Of a DNA stretch of 64,000 nt, positions 1 to 7,174 are shown in pieces. The stretch is from Rhizobium album (lineage in GTDB: Bacteria; Pseudomonadota; Alphaproteobacteria; Rhizobiales; Rhizobiaceae): positions 372,001-436,000 of the forward strand of contig NZ_QFBC01000004.1 in the NCBI RefSeq assembly GCF_003122325.1, written 5' to 3'. Numbering within the stretch: the stretch's first letter is position 1; every line of letters begins with the position of its first letter. A program made the position numbers and the translations under genes. The notes under the pieces are model-generated. The model searched no databases and had not been told where the DNA came from. It saw only the letters and a program-made list of their open reading frames with translations.

Positions 1-30
1 ATTATCGCGCGCACCGCGCTTGGATTGTGA
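1..30 (+). CDS. C-terminal end of a gene cut by the window edge, possibly acyl-CoA dehydrogenase
   Basis: The first nine codons read IIARTALGL followed by a TGA, and the next gene starts ten bases later with a good ribosome binding site. The ending resembles the C-terminal tail of acyl-CoA dehydrogenases, and the following gene is in that family; such dehydrogenases are often encoded as adjacent pairs. Nine residues cannot prove this. The only firm statement is that a reading frame on the plus strand ends here and is probably co-transcribed with the next gene. Confidence 0.35.
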   Translation: MIARTALGL

Positions 31-39
31 GAAGAACCG

Positions 40-1107
40 ATGCGGCGTTCAGAAGAAAAGATGGAAGAAGACCGGCTGCTGCGTGACAGCGCACGCCGGT
101 TCTTCGAAGAGCAGCGGGCGTGGAGCCCGACAGGAAAACACAACGGTCAGGCGGCCTATCTCGACATGGGCTGGCCGGGCATGGGATTGCCGGAAGAGCT
201 GGGCGGAATGGGCGCCGATCTTTCCCAGTGCCTGATGGCGGTCGAGGAAGGCGGTCGAGTGCTGTTGCCCGACTGGCTGATCGACGATGTCGCCCTGACC
301 GCCGGCCTTGCGCCGCTGTGCGACAAAAGCGGCATGGGCGACCTGCTGGGACGAGTGCCGTCCGGCTCGGTTCGTTTTGTGCTGGTGACCGGCGACCGGC
401 GCCATCCGCCTCTTCGCCTTGCAAAGAATGGCACGGATGCAACCGTCACAGGCCGCAGCGGCCTCGTGCCGGATGCCCTGCGGGCCACGCATCTCCTCGT
501 CTGCGCCGAAAACGCGGAAGGGGAGGCACAGCTCGCTGCCATCGCCGTTGATGCGGCCGACGGCGTCCATCGTGAAGCCTATCATCTGATGGATGGACGC
601 AAAGCCGGCATCCTGTCCTTCGACGGCGCCGCCATACCCGCCGGCAATGTGCTGGCCAGCGGCGAGGAAGCCCGGCAGCGGATCGCCGAACTCACCGATC
701 TCTGCACCGCCGGTCTTGTCGCCGATTGCATCGGCGCCCTGGATGCCGGGTTTTCGGCGACCATCGACCACCTGAAGACACGAAAACAGTTCGGCCAGCC
801 GCTCTCCGCCTTCCAGGCCGTGCAGCACCTGATGGCCGATGCCTATTGCGACCGGGAAAACCTTCGTTCGCTCACCATCGCCATGACCGCCGCTTTCGAT
901 GGCCCGGCCGACGAACGCCGCAAGGCCGTCTCCGCCGCCAAGGCCTATCTCGGCCGCAACGGCCTGGCTGCCGCCAGCCGCTGCATCCAGGTCTGCGGCG
1001 GCATCGCCATGACCGAGGAATATTTCGTCGGCCACGTCTACAAGCGGCTGCAGACGACAGCCGCGCTCTTCGGCAATGCCGAAGATCATCTCGCCACGCT
1101 CATGTGA
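40..1107 (+). CDS. Acyl-CoA dehydrogenase family protein
   Basis: A 355-residue flavoprotein of the acyl-CoA dehydrogenase fold, expected to oxidise an acyl-CoA thioester at the alpha-beta bond in the cytoplasm and pass electrons to ETF. The N-terminal helical part carries GMGLPEELGGMG (about residues 47-58), a typical family stretch. The C-terminal part carries DHLKTRKQFGQPLSAFQAVQH (first 20 residues shown as key block around 245-265) and CIQVCGGIAMTEEY, both hallmark helices of the flavin and tetramer interface. It is shorter than the usual 380-400 residues, like many partner subunits in rhizobial and actinobacterial gene pairs. The ATG at 40 follows GAGAAG; an ATG at 61 is an alternative. 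The glutamate used as catalytic base in canonical members is not obvious. Substrate is unknown. Confidence 0.85.
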   Translation: MRRSEEKMEEDRLLRDSARRFFEEQRAWSPTGKHNGQAAYLDMGWPGMGLPEELGGMGADLSQCLMAVEEGGRVLLPDWLIDDVALTAGLAPLCDKSGMGDLLGRVPSGSVRFVLVTGDRRHPPLRLAKNGTDATVTGRSGLVPDALRATHLLVCAENAEGEAQLAAIAVDAADGVHREAYHLMDGRKAGILSFDGAAIPAGNVLASGEEARQRIAELTDLCTAGLVADCIGALDAGFSATIDHLKTRKQFGQPLSAFQAVQHLMADAYCDRENLRSLTIAMTAAFDGPADERRKAVSAAKAYLGRNGLAAASRCIQVCGGIAMTEEYFVGHVYKRLQTTAALFGNAEDHLATLM

Positions 1108-1131
1108 GCCGCCTGCCCCACGGAGAACACC

Positions 1132-1938
1132 ATGAAACTGCCCCCCCTGGAAGAACGTTACGAAAAGCTGCTGATCACGCGCGAGGGCCGCAAGCTCACC
1201 ATCACCATGAACCGGCCGGAATCGCTCAATTCTGCCGACACGCTGCTGCACGAGGAACTGGCGAACGTCTTCTACGACGTGGCGACCGATCCCCACAGCG
1301 ACGTCATCGTCTTCACCGGTGCCGGCCGTGCCTTTTCCGCCGGCGGCGATATCCCGTGGATGCTGGATGCGATCGAAAATCCGGAAATGTTCGAGCAGAC
1401 GGCGCGTGAAGCAAAACGCATCGCCTTCTCGATGCTGGAATTGGAAAAACCGCTGATCGCCAAGGTCAACGGCCACGCCACCGGCCTCGGCGCCACCCTG
1501 GCACTGCTCTGCGACGTCATCTTTGCGTCGAACACCGCCAAGATCGGCGATCCGCATGTTTCGATCGGTTTTGTTGCCGGCGATGGCGGTCCGGCGATCT
1601 GGCCGCAGATGATCGGCTACGCCCGCGCCAAGGAATATCTGCTCACCGGCGATCTCATTCCGGCAACCAAGGCGGCCGAGATGGGCCTGATCAACCATGC
1701 CGTAGCGCCGGAAGAGCTCGACGCAACCGTCGACGCCTTTGCGGACCGCCTGCTCAAGGGTGCGACCAAGGCGATCCGCTGGTCGAAGGTGGTGACCAAC
1801 ATGGAACTGAAACGCATCGTCCACGCCGTGCTCGACGCCGGCGTCGCCTACGAGGCGCTCAGCAACTATTCCCAGGACCATAAGGAAGCCGTCACGGCAT
1901 TTCGCGAAAAGAGAAAACCGCAATTCACCGGCCGTTGA
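1132..1938 (+). CDS. Enoyl-CoA hydratase/isomerase (crotonase) family protein
   Basis: A 268-residue crotonase-fold protein 24 bases after the acyl-CoA dehydrogenase, likely in the same operon and acting on the product of that step. The oxyanion-hole segments are visible as GRAFSAGGDI (about 66-75) and NGHATGLGATLALLCD (about 114-129). Compared with mitochondrial hydratase, the two catalytic glutamates are replaced: a Thr sits in GATLALLCD and a His in GDPHVSIG, while an Asp appears in VAGDGG. So simple syn-hydration is doubtful; isomerase, hydrolase or another crotonase activity is possible. Length and start are normal; the ATG follows GGAGAACACC. A strong hairpin terminator follows the stop codon. 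Confidence 0.85.
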   Translation: MKLPPLEERYEKLLITREGRKLTITMNRPESLNSADTLLHEELANVFYDVATDPHSDVIVFTGAGRAFSAGGDIPWMLDAIENPEMFEQTAREAKRIAFSMLELEKPLIAKVNGHATGLGATLALLCDVIFASNTAKIGDPHVSIGFVAGDGGPAIWPQMIGYARAKEYLLTGDLIPATKAAEMGLINHAVAPEELDATVDAFADRLLKGATKAIRWSKVVTNMELKRIVHAVLDAGVAYEALSNYSQDHKEAVTAFREKRKPQFTGR

Positions 1939-1967
1939 TACGGCGCAGCGTGTAACGCTCAATGCAG

Positions 1968-1998
1968 AATGTCCGCGCGCTGCCGCCGCGGACATTTT
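1968..1998 (+). terminator. Intrinsic terminator after the crotonase gene
   Basis: A ten-base perfect stem (AATGTCCGCG / CGCGGACATT) with a nine-base loop is followed by TTTTTC on the plus strand. It separates the plus-strand acyl-CoA operon from the convergent GntR gene, whose stop codon lies 13 bases further on. Confidence 0.85.
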
Positions 1999-2010
1999 TC
2001 GTTTCGGCCC

Positions 2011-3597
2011 TCAGGCGACGGCGCTCGCATAGCTGTCCCGGAAGGTGCCGACATGGCGGTCCATTGCCGCTGCCGCCGCTTGCGCATCGCGGGCCGTGAT
2101 CGCCCTGACGATCTCGCTGTGATGTTCGAGCAGCAGCGCATCGCGCCCGCCGCCGATGCTGGGATCGGTCAGCGAATAGTTGAAGTAACCCATCACCACG
2201 TTTCGCAGCACTTCGGAGACGAACAGATGCAGGGCGCTGCCAGCCGCACGGGCGATGGTCAGATGCAGGTTCAGGTCGAGGTCGATGCGCCGTTGCGGCG
2301 TATGCGTCGAGCGGCGCATTTCCGCGAGAATGCGCCGCATGGCCAAAAGATCCGCCTCGCCGGCGCGAACCGCGGCCCGCCGCGCCGCCCAGACTTCCAG
2401 GTAATGGCGGATGGCGCACATGTCGCGGAAGCTCGGCACACCTTCGGCGGCGGCATCGGTCAGGCCATTCGCCAGCTGGCCGAGCGGCGGGTCGCTGACC
2501 GCATGGGTGCCCGACCGCTCGTTTGCCGCCACCAGGCCGTTCTGCTTGAGGATCGCCAACGCCTCACGGACGGAAACCCGGCTGACGCCGAACATGTCGG
2601 CCAGCCGCCGCTCGCTGAGCAGGCGGTCACCCTCCTCAAGCTGGCCGGTGGCGATCATGCCGGCGATCTCGCGGGCGATGGTGTCGCGCAGGTTGCCGGG
2701 TTGCTGCGCGGCAAGCTCACGCAGCAATTCGTCCTCCTCCAGGCTGCGAACCGGCGCGGATGGCAAGGGATGCAGCACCGCCCGCAGTAACTGGCTGCGC
2801 TCTGCCAGCGTCGCCCTTGCCTCGGACAGCTTTCGCCGGGCGATCTGGTTTGCCAGCCTGATGTTGATGCCTTCCAGCGCCTGCCGCGTCTCTGCCCCTG
2901 GCGGCGAGCGGTGGATGGCGTCGAAATAGGTGCGCAGACCCCGCGTCAGGTGCTGAATCAGCAGCGGGAAGACCGGGCTGCCGGTCAGTTCCGCCAGATG
3001 CACGCGCCATTCCACCTCGCGGTGACCCTGGCCATCGGCCGGCGCGCTCTGCAGCACGCTGCCGGCCAGCATGGCGAGGCCCTTGTCGGAGCCGTTGGCG
3101 ATCGCACGTTCAACCAGCATGCCATCGAGAAAATCGCAGAATTCCGAGAGGTCGTCGAGGTTTTCGCGGTTGGCGCGCAACAGCGCCTCGATCCGGTCCG
3201 TTTGCGAAACGACACGCGTGCCCGATCCCTGCACCGCTTCGAGATAACCGATCGCCTTCAGCCGGTTGAGCGCCGAACGAACGCAGACGCGGCTCGCTGT
3301 CAGGGCATTGGCGATGCGCCGTTCCGGCGGCACCTGCGTTCCCGGCCGCAGGCGGCCGGTCGCGATCATCGCCAGCATGTTGACGGCCAGGCGATCGGAA
3401 AGCGCCGCCTTCTTCTGGATCTTCAGCCGCAGGCGCCCGGGTCGGCCGATCGATCGCACGTCGATCGGATTGGGGGTCTCCCCGCGCAGCAGCGACAGCT
3501 GCAATTCCAAAGTATCGATCAAAATCTTAACCTCCCGTTTCTGCCGGCCCAGCCCTGCGGAGAAAACCGCCTGCCGGATGCGCTCCTGCGCATTCAC
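2011..3597 (-). CDS. Tandem-duplicated GntR/FadR-type transcriptional regulator
   Basis: A 528-residue protein, about twice the normal length of a FadR-subfamily GntR regulator. It reads as two full copies head to tail: winged helix 1 (about 65-130, with ERRIANALTASRVCVRSALN), FCD effector domain 1 (about 140-275), winged helix 2 (about 303-368, with SERRLADMFGVSRVSVREAL) and FCD domain 2 (about 388-518). The second FCD keeps likely metal ligands (D441/H445, H492 or H493, H515); the first keeps only H200 and looks degenerate, and its DNA-recognition helix is also less canonical. It lies between the acyl-CoA and transketolase operons, divergent from the latter, so it probably controls them in response to a pathway acid or CoA-derived metabolite. 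The start at 3597 is not certain because the first 60 residues lack recognisable domain features. Confidence 0.88.
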   Translation of the reverse strand: MNAQERIRQAVFSAGLGRQKREVKILIDTLELQLSLLRGETPNPIDVRSIGRPGRLRLKIQKKAALSDRLAVNMLAMIATGRLRPGTQVPPERRIANALTASRVCVRSALNRLKAIGYLEAVQGSGTRVVSQTDRIEALLRANRENLDDLSEFCDFLDGMLVERAIANGSDKGLAMLAGSVLQSAPADGQGHREVEWRVHLAELTGSPVFPLLIQHLTRGLRTYFDAIHRSPPGAETRQALEGINIRLANQIARRKLSEARATLAERSQLLRAVLHPLPSAPVRSLEEDELLRELAAQQPGNLRDTIAREIAGMIATGQLEEGDRLLSERRLADMFGVSRVSVREALAILKQNGLVAANERSGTHAVSDPPLGQLANGLTDAAAEGVPSFRDMCAIRHYLEVWAARRAAVRAGEADLLAMRRILAEMRRSTHTPQRRIDLDLNLHLTIARAAGSALHLFVSEVLRNVVMGYFNYSLTDPSIGGGRDALLLEHHSEIVRAITARDAQAAAAAMDRHVGTFRDSYASAVA

Positions 3598-3633
3598 GCC
3601 GGACCTCCATCCGGCGTCAAAAACTTCGCTGCG

Positions 3634-3859
3634 TCAGCGAATGAATTGATCGACGAAACCTTCACCCAGCCCGACCGCCGTGTAGTGGCGCCGGCATAGA
3701 TCGATCTTGGTGAACACGTCCTCGTATCCCAGCACCGCGCCATCCGGATCGACGTAGATCATCGCGCCGTTGACCTGGAACATGGTGATCATTTCCTCGG
3801 TAGGGCAATCTTGATTGGTCTTCCGACTCGACCAGCTTCAAGCGGTTCGTCGTGTCCAT
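3634..3859 (-). pseudogene. Small gene with an apparent one-base frameshift
   Basis: Upstream of the regulator and on the same strand, an ATG at 3859 has an excellent Shine-Dalgarno sequence (GGAGGA, seven bases away) and begins MDTTNRLKLVES. That frame soon loses protein-like character, while the neighbouring frame opens after a stop at 3838-3840 and continues as CPTEEMITMFQVNGAMIYVD to a stop at 3634, finishing GLGEGFVDQFIR. Joining the two frames with one base skipped between about 3790 and 3840 gives a plausible protein of about 74 residues. Alternatively the gene is only the 49-residue ORF from ATG 3783, which has AGGA at good distance. The stop is 36 bases before the regulator start. 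I do not recognise the family. Either a real lesion or a sequencing error. Confidence 0.5.
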
Positions 3860-3950
3860 AGCGGTTCCTCCGGTCGCTGAGATGCGGTTACATTCACTGC
3901 ATCGACTATCAACGTACAGCCTCCTCCCCAGGAACTCTGCGTTCACTACG

Positions 3951-3965
3951 GATATATGATACATC
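3951..3965. promoter_or_regulatory. Candidate operator palindrome upstream of the split transketolase
   Basis: The 15-base sequence GATATATGATACATC is an imperfect palindrome (GAT-n-TAT-n-ATA-n-ATC) ending 13 bases before the transketolase ATG and lying in the divergent promoter region of the tandem GntR regulator. GntR-family FadR-type regulators bind short palindromes of this size, so it is a reasonable binding site, but this is inference. Confidence 0.45.
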
Positions 3966-3978
3966 AACACTGAAAGAA

Positions 3979-4842
3979 ATGTCCATGGCTAAAACTCTTC
4001 AGTACGAGCGGCCGAACGAGGAACCCTCCTTCCCTTACCTCCGGCAGAAGGCCCACCAGTTGCGTCGAAACATGCTGGAACAGGCGGCCGGCAAGGGCCA
4101 GGGCTATCTGGGTCAGGGTCTCGGCGTCGCGGAATTCCTGAGCGCGCTCTACTATCACGAGATGAAATTCGATCCGGCGCAGCCGGCGGCGGCCGACCGC
4201 GACCGCTTCTATCTATCGACCGGCCACTATTCGATCGCGCTCTGGGCGGTGCTGGCCGACCTCGGCATCATCGCCCACGAAGAGCTCAAGACCTATGGCG
4301 CCGACGAAAGCCCGCTGGAGATGAGCACGATCGCCGGCCGTGTGCCCGGCGTCGAGATGACCGGCGGCTCGCTCGGCCACGGGCTGGGCATCGCCGCAGG
4401 TGCGGCACTCGGGCTGCGGCTCAAGAAAAACCCGGCACGGGTCTTCTGTGAAATCTCCGACGGGGAGTTGCAGGAGGGCTCGACCTGGGAAGCGGCAACG
4501 GCGGCGGTCGCCTTCAGGCTCGACAATCTCATCGCCTTCGTCGACTGCAACGGCATCCAGGCGGACGGGCCGCTGGTGGTGCCGATCGAGCCGGTTGCCG
4601 ACAAATGGCGGGCGTTCGGCTGGGCCGTGACGGAAATCGACGGCAATGCCATCGAGCAGGTTGTCGGCGCCATGCATTGGGCACGGGCGGAAAACGGCGT
4701 GCCGAAGATGATCGTCATGCGCACCCTGCCGGGCAAGGGCATATCCCGCCTGACGCAGCGCGAGAAGGCGCATTTCGTTCGGGTGGACGACGATGAATGG
4801 GACACGCTGCGCCGGGAATTGGAGGAAGAATACAATGTCTGA
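3979..4842 (+). CDS. Transketolase, N-terminal (thiamine diphosphate) subunit
   Basis: A 287-residue protein equal to the N-terminal third of transketolase, binding the diphosphate end of thiamine diphosphate. GHGLGIAAGAALG (about 133-145) and SDGELQEGSTWEAA (about 159-172) followed by FVDCNGIQADG are the signature GDG...N metal and cofactor region. Together with the next gene it should transfer or cleave two-carbon ketol units, as in split transketolases of archaea and many catabolic operons. The two genes overlap by eight bases, which implies translational coupling. Its location beside acyl-CoA enzymes and an FCD regulator argues for a dedicated catabolic role rather than the main pentose phosphate pathway. 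Confidence 0.9.
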   Translation: MSMAKTLQYERPNEEPSFPYLRQKAHQLRRNMLEQAAGKGQGYLGQGLGVAEFLSALYYHEMKFDPAQPAAADRDRFYLSTGHYSIALWAVLADLGIIAHEELKTYGADESPLEMSTIAGRVPGVEMTGGSLGHGLGIAAGAALGLRLKKNPARVFCEISDGELQEGSTWEAATAAVAFRLDNLIAFVDCNGIQADGPLVVPIEPVADKWRAFGWAVTEIDGNAIEQVVGAMHWARAENGVPKMIVMRTLPGKGISRLTQREKAHFVRVDDDEWDTLRRELEEEYNV

Positions 4843-5833
4843 CAGAAGAACACTCGGCATGGGCGAACTCGAAAAGATCGAGAACCGCCCGTTTGAAAAG
4901 GCCCCCTTCGCCCGCGGCGCCATGGCGGTCAACAAGAAACGCGGCGATATCGTCGTGCTGACGGCCGACCTTGGCAAATATACCGACGTCTATCCCTTCC
5001 GGGACGCCTATCCGGAGCATTATTACAATGTCGGCATGGCGGAACAGGCACTCGTCACCGTCGCCGCCGGCCTGTCGCATGCCGGCATGGTCGCCTACTG
5101 CACCACCTACGGCGCCTTCGCCACCCGCCGCGCCTACGACTTCCTGGCCATCGCCTGCGCCCATGGCAATGCCAACGTCAAGATGTTTGCCGGCAATCCG
5201 GGCCTGACCACCGGATATGGCGGCACGCACCAGGCGATCGAGGACCTGGCGCTGATGCGCGCCATCCCCGACATGACCGTCATCGACCCCTGCGATGCCA
5301 TCGAAATGGCGCAGGTGGCGGAACAGGCGGCAGAGATCGAAGGCACGGTCTATTGCCGCCTGCTGCGCGGCAACGTGCCCGTCGTCTTCGACGAGACCTA
5401 CCGTTTCGAACTCGGCAAGGCGAAACGCTTCGGCACCGGCACGGATATCGGCTTCATCTCCACCGGCTTCATGACCGAGCGCTGCCTGGATGCGGTGCAG
5501 GCGTTGCGCGCCCACGGCATCAACGCGTCGGTCCTGCATGTCGGCACCATCAAGCCGTTCGACGCCGCCGGCATTGCGGAATTCGCGCAGAGTGTCGACA
5601 AGGTGGTCACCGCAGAGAACCACATTCTCATCGGCGGCCTGACCAGCCTGGTGACCGATGCGCTCTATCGCAGCGGCACGCTCAAACCGATGCTGAGCAT
5701 CGGCATTCCGGACCGGTTCATCGAATGCGGCTCCCTGCCCTACCTGCAGACCAAATACGGCCTGACGGCGGAGCGTGTCGGCCAGCAGGTGCTGGCATGG
5801 CTCGATGCCGCTGCACCGGTTGCGGCGACGTGA
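4835..5833 (+). CDS. Transketolase, C-terminal (pyrimidine-binding plus C-terminal) subunit
   Basis: A 332-residue partner of the preceding subunit. The pyrimidine-binding domain shows VVLTADLGKYTDV and the glutamate-containing stretch YYNVGMAEQALVTVAAGL (Glu activates the thiamine ring), and later HQAIEDLALMRAIPDMTVI. The C-terminal domain has ENHILIGGLTSLV. The start chosen, ATG 4835 (MSDRRTLGMG), has GGAGGA eight bases upstream; a longer in-frame start at 4793 would lie inside the previous gene and adds no conserved sequence. The downstream crotonase starts nine bases after the stop, so all three genes are probably one operon. Confidence 0.9.
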   Translation: MSDRRTLGMGELEKIENRPFEKAPFARGAMAVNKKRGDIVVLTADLGKYTDVYPFRDAYPEHYYNVGMAEQALVTVAAGLSHAGMVAYCTTYGAFATRRAYDFLAIACAHGNANVKMFAGNPGLTTGYGGTHQAIEDLALMRAIPDMTVIDPCDAIEMAQVAEQAAEIEGTVYCRLLRGNVPVVFDETYRFELGKAKRFGTGTDIGFISTGFMTERCLDAVQALRAHGINASVLHVGTIKPFDAAGIAEFAQSVDKVVTAENHILIGGLTSLVTDALYRSGTLKPMLSIGIPDRFIECGSLPYLQTKYGLTAERVGQQVLAWLDAAAPVAAT

Positions 5834-5842
5834 GGCCCTGAT

Positions 5843-6724
5843 ATGAGCGGCCAGGACAGTGCCGAGCCCCGGAAGCTTTTTCCGCGGCTCGTCCGCGATG
5901 GGCATCAGGCGGTCCCCTCCGCCTTACCCGTCACCCATTCTCATGCGGAAGGCATCGCCGAAATCCGGTTTACCCGACCGGAGCGATCGAACGCGCTCGA
6001 TCTCGAAACGACCGCCGCCTTTGCGGAAGCCGTCGAGCGGGCGACATCGGAACCATCCGTAAAAGTCATCGTCGTCAGCGCGGAAGGCCGCAATTTCATC
6101 GCCGGCGGCGATCTCGATTATTTCCGGACTGCCGCCGACAGACCGGAAGCGGCGCGGCGGCTGATCACGCCGCTGCACCGGGCGCTTGCCGTGCTCGCCA
6201 ATGCGCCACAAATCACCATCGGCAAGATCCAGGGAGCAGCGGCGGGCGCCGGCATGGCTATCGCGCTCAACCTCGATCTTGCCATCGCCTCAAGCAATGC
6301 GTCCTTCAATTTTGCCTATGCCCGGGTCGGCGCCTCACCCGATTGCGGCGGCTCCTGGATCCTGCCGCGGCTTGTCGGCCAGCGGAAGGCGCTGGAGATT
6401 GCGCTTCTGTCGGAAACCATCGACGCCCTGGAAGCCGCCCGGCTCGGCATCGTCAATCGGGTGGTTCCGCCCGAAACCCTCGACGATGAAGTCGCCGGGC
6501 TCGCAGCCCGGCTGGCCGCCGGCCCGGCATTAGCGCAGGATCACATCAAGTCGCTGATGCGTCAGTCCTTCGAACGGTCGTTCGAAGAGCAGCTTGACGA
6601 CGAGCTCGCCGATTTTTCCGACTGTGCCGCAACCGCCGATTTCTCCGAGGCCATCCGTGCCTTCTTCGAAAAACGGCCGCCGGCCTTCGCCAAAACCTGC
6701 AAAGGCCCGGGCCTGCGGTCATGA
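5843..6724 (+). CDS. Enoyl-CoA hydratase/isomerase family protein, PaaG-like
   Basis: A 293-residue crotonase-fold protein, last gene of the transketolase operon. The core shows GRNFIAGGDLDYF, QGAAAGAGMAIALNLDLAIA and ARVGASPDCGGSWILPRLVG. The Asp in SPDCGG corresponds to the catalytic Asp of PaaG-type delta3-delta2 isomerases, while the two hydratase glutamates are absent (Ala and Tyr at those places). So isomerisation or a related reaction is more likely than hydration. About 35 extra residues at the N terminus precede the fold (first core strand near ITHSHAEGIAEIRF); the true start could be internal. Its presence beside a transketolase suggests a pathway that links CoA thioester chemistry with ketol transfer. 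Confidence 0.83.
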   Translation: MSGQDSAEPRKLFPRLVRDGHQAVPSALPVTHSHAEGIAEIRFTRPERSNALDLETTAAFAEAVERATSEPSVKVIVVSAEGRNFIAGGDLDYFRTAADRPEAARRLITPLHRALAVLANAPQITIGKIQGAAAGAGMAIALNLDLAIASSNASFNFAYARVGASPDCGGSWILPRLVGQRKALEIALLSETIDALEAARLGIVNRVVPPETLDDEVAGLAARLAAGPALAQDHIKSLMRQSFERSFEEQLDDELADFSDCAATADFSEAIRAFFEKRPPAFAKTCKGPGLRS

Positions 6725-6752
6725 GGGGGGCCTGCCGCGGATACTTGCATGC

Positions 6753-7169
6753 TTAGCTGCGCAGCATTTCCGCTGCAATCGCCTCCGACTCGTCGCGATC
6801 GCTTGCAAGGCGCTTCGGAAAGGGCAGGAATTTTTCCACCACGGGGAAACGGCCCGTCAGCAAGGCGCGCAGATGCGGGTCCTGGGTGATGTAGACATAT
6901 CCGGCGCACCAGGTGCACAGCTCGTTCCTGTGCCGCTTCAGCCAGATCATCGACTGCTTCTCGTCTTCATGCGGTTCGTCGTCATGGTCATGCCCGGCCG
7001 GGGTCCAGACGATGACAAAATGCTGCTTCTGGTCGACGATGGCTTGCAACGAATTGAGGACCCGGTTGACCCGGTCATGCTCGCCGAGATCAGGAAAGCG
7101 GGCCTGGACTATAGGCCATCCGCTAATGTCGAACAGATCGGGGTCGGGAAAGGGGGCGGTGAAGGCCAT
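6753..7169 (-). CDS. Unknown protein at the end of the siderophore operon
   Basis: A 138-residue cytoplasmic protein that I cannot assign. It has no signal peptide or membrane segment. Visible features are an acidic/histidine-rich loop GHDHDDEPHEDEK (about 60-72), a Cys pair LCTWCAG (about 84-90) and hydrophobic strands VIVWTP and YVYITQD around it. The stop of the MFS transporter gene is five bases upstream, so it is the last gene of the FecI-FecR-receptor-transporter operon. A role in iron or siderophore handling inside the cell is an inference from context. The His/Asp/Glu cluster could bind metal. Confidence 0.7.
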   Translation of the reverse strand: MAFTAPFPDPDLFDISGWPIVQARFPDLGEHDRVNRVLNSLQAIVDQKQHFVIVWTPAGHDHDDEPHEDEKQSMIWLKRHRNELCTWCAGYVYITQDPHLRALLTGRFPVVEKFLPFPKRLASDRDESEAIAAEMLRS

Positions 7170-7174
7170 GAGGG

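Noticed and set aside
49-1995. A 648-codon open frame on the minus strand antisense to the acyl-CoA dehydrogenase and crotonase genes
   Set aside because: It has His/Gly/Asp-rich shadow composition, no domain, and covers two well-supported plus-strand genes.
4793-4834. Upstream in-frame start for the transketolase C-terminal subunit
   Set aside because: It lies within the preceding subunit gene, lacks a ribosome site and adds no conserved residues; ATG 4835 has GGAGGA at ideal distance.
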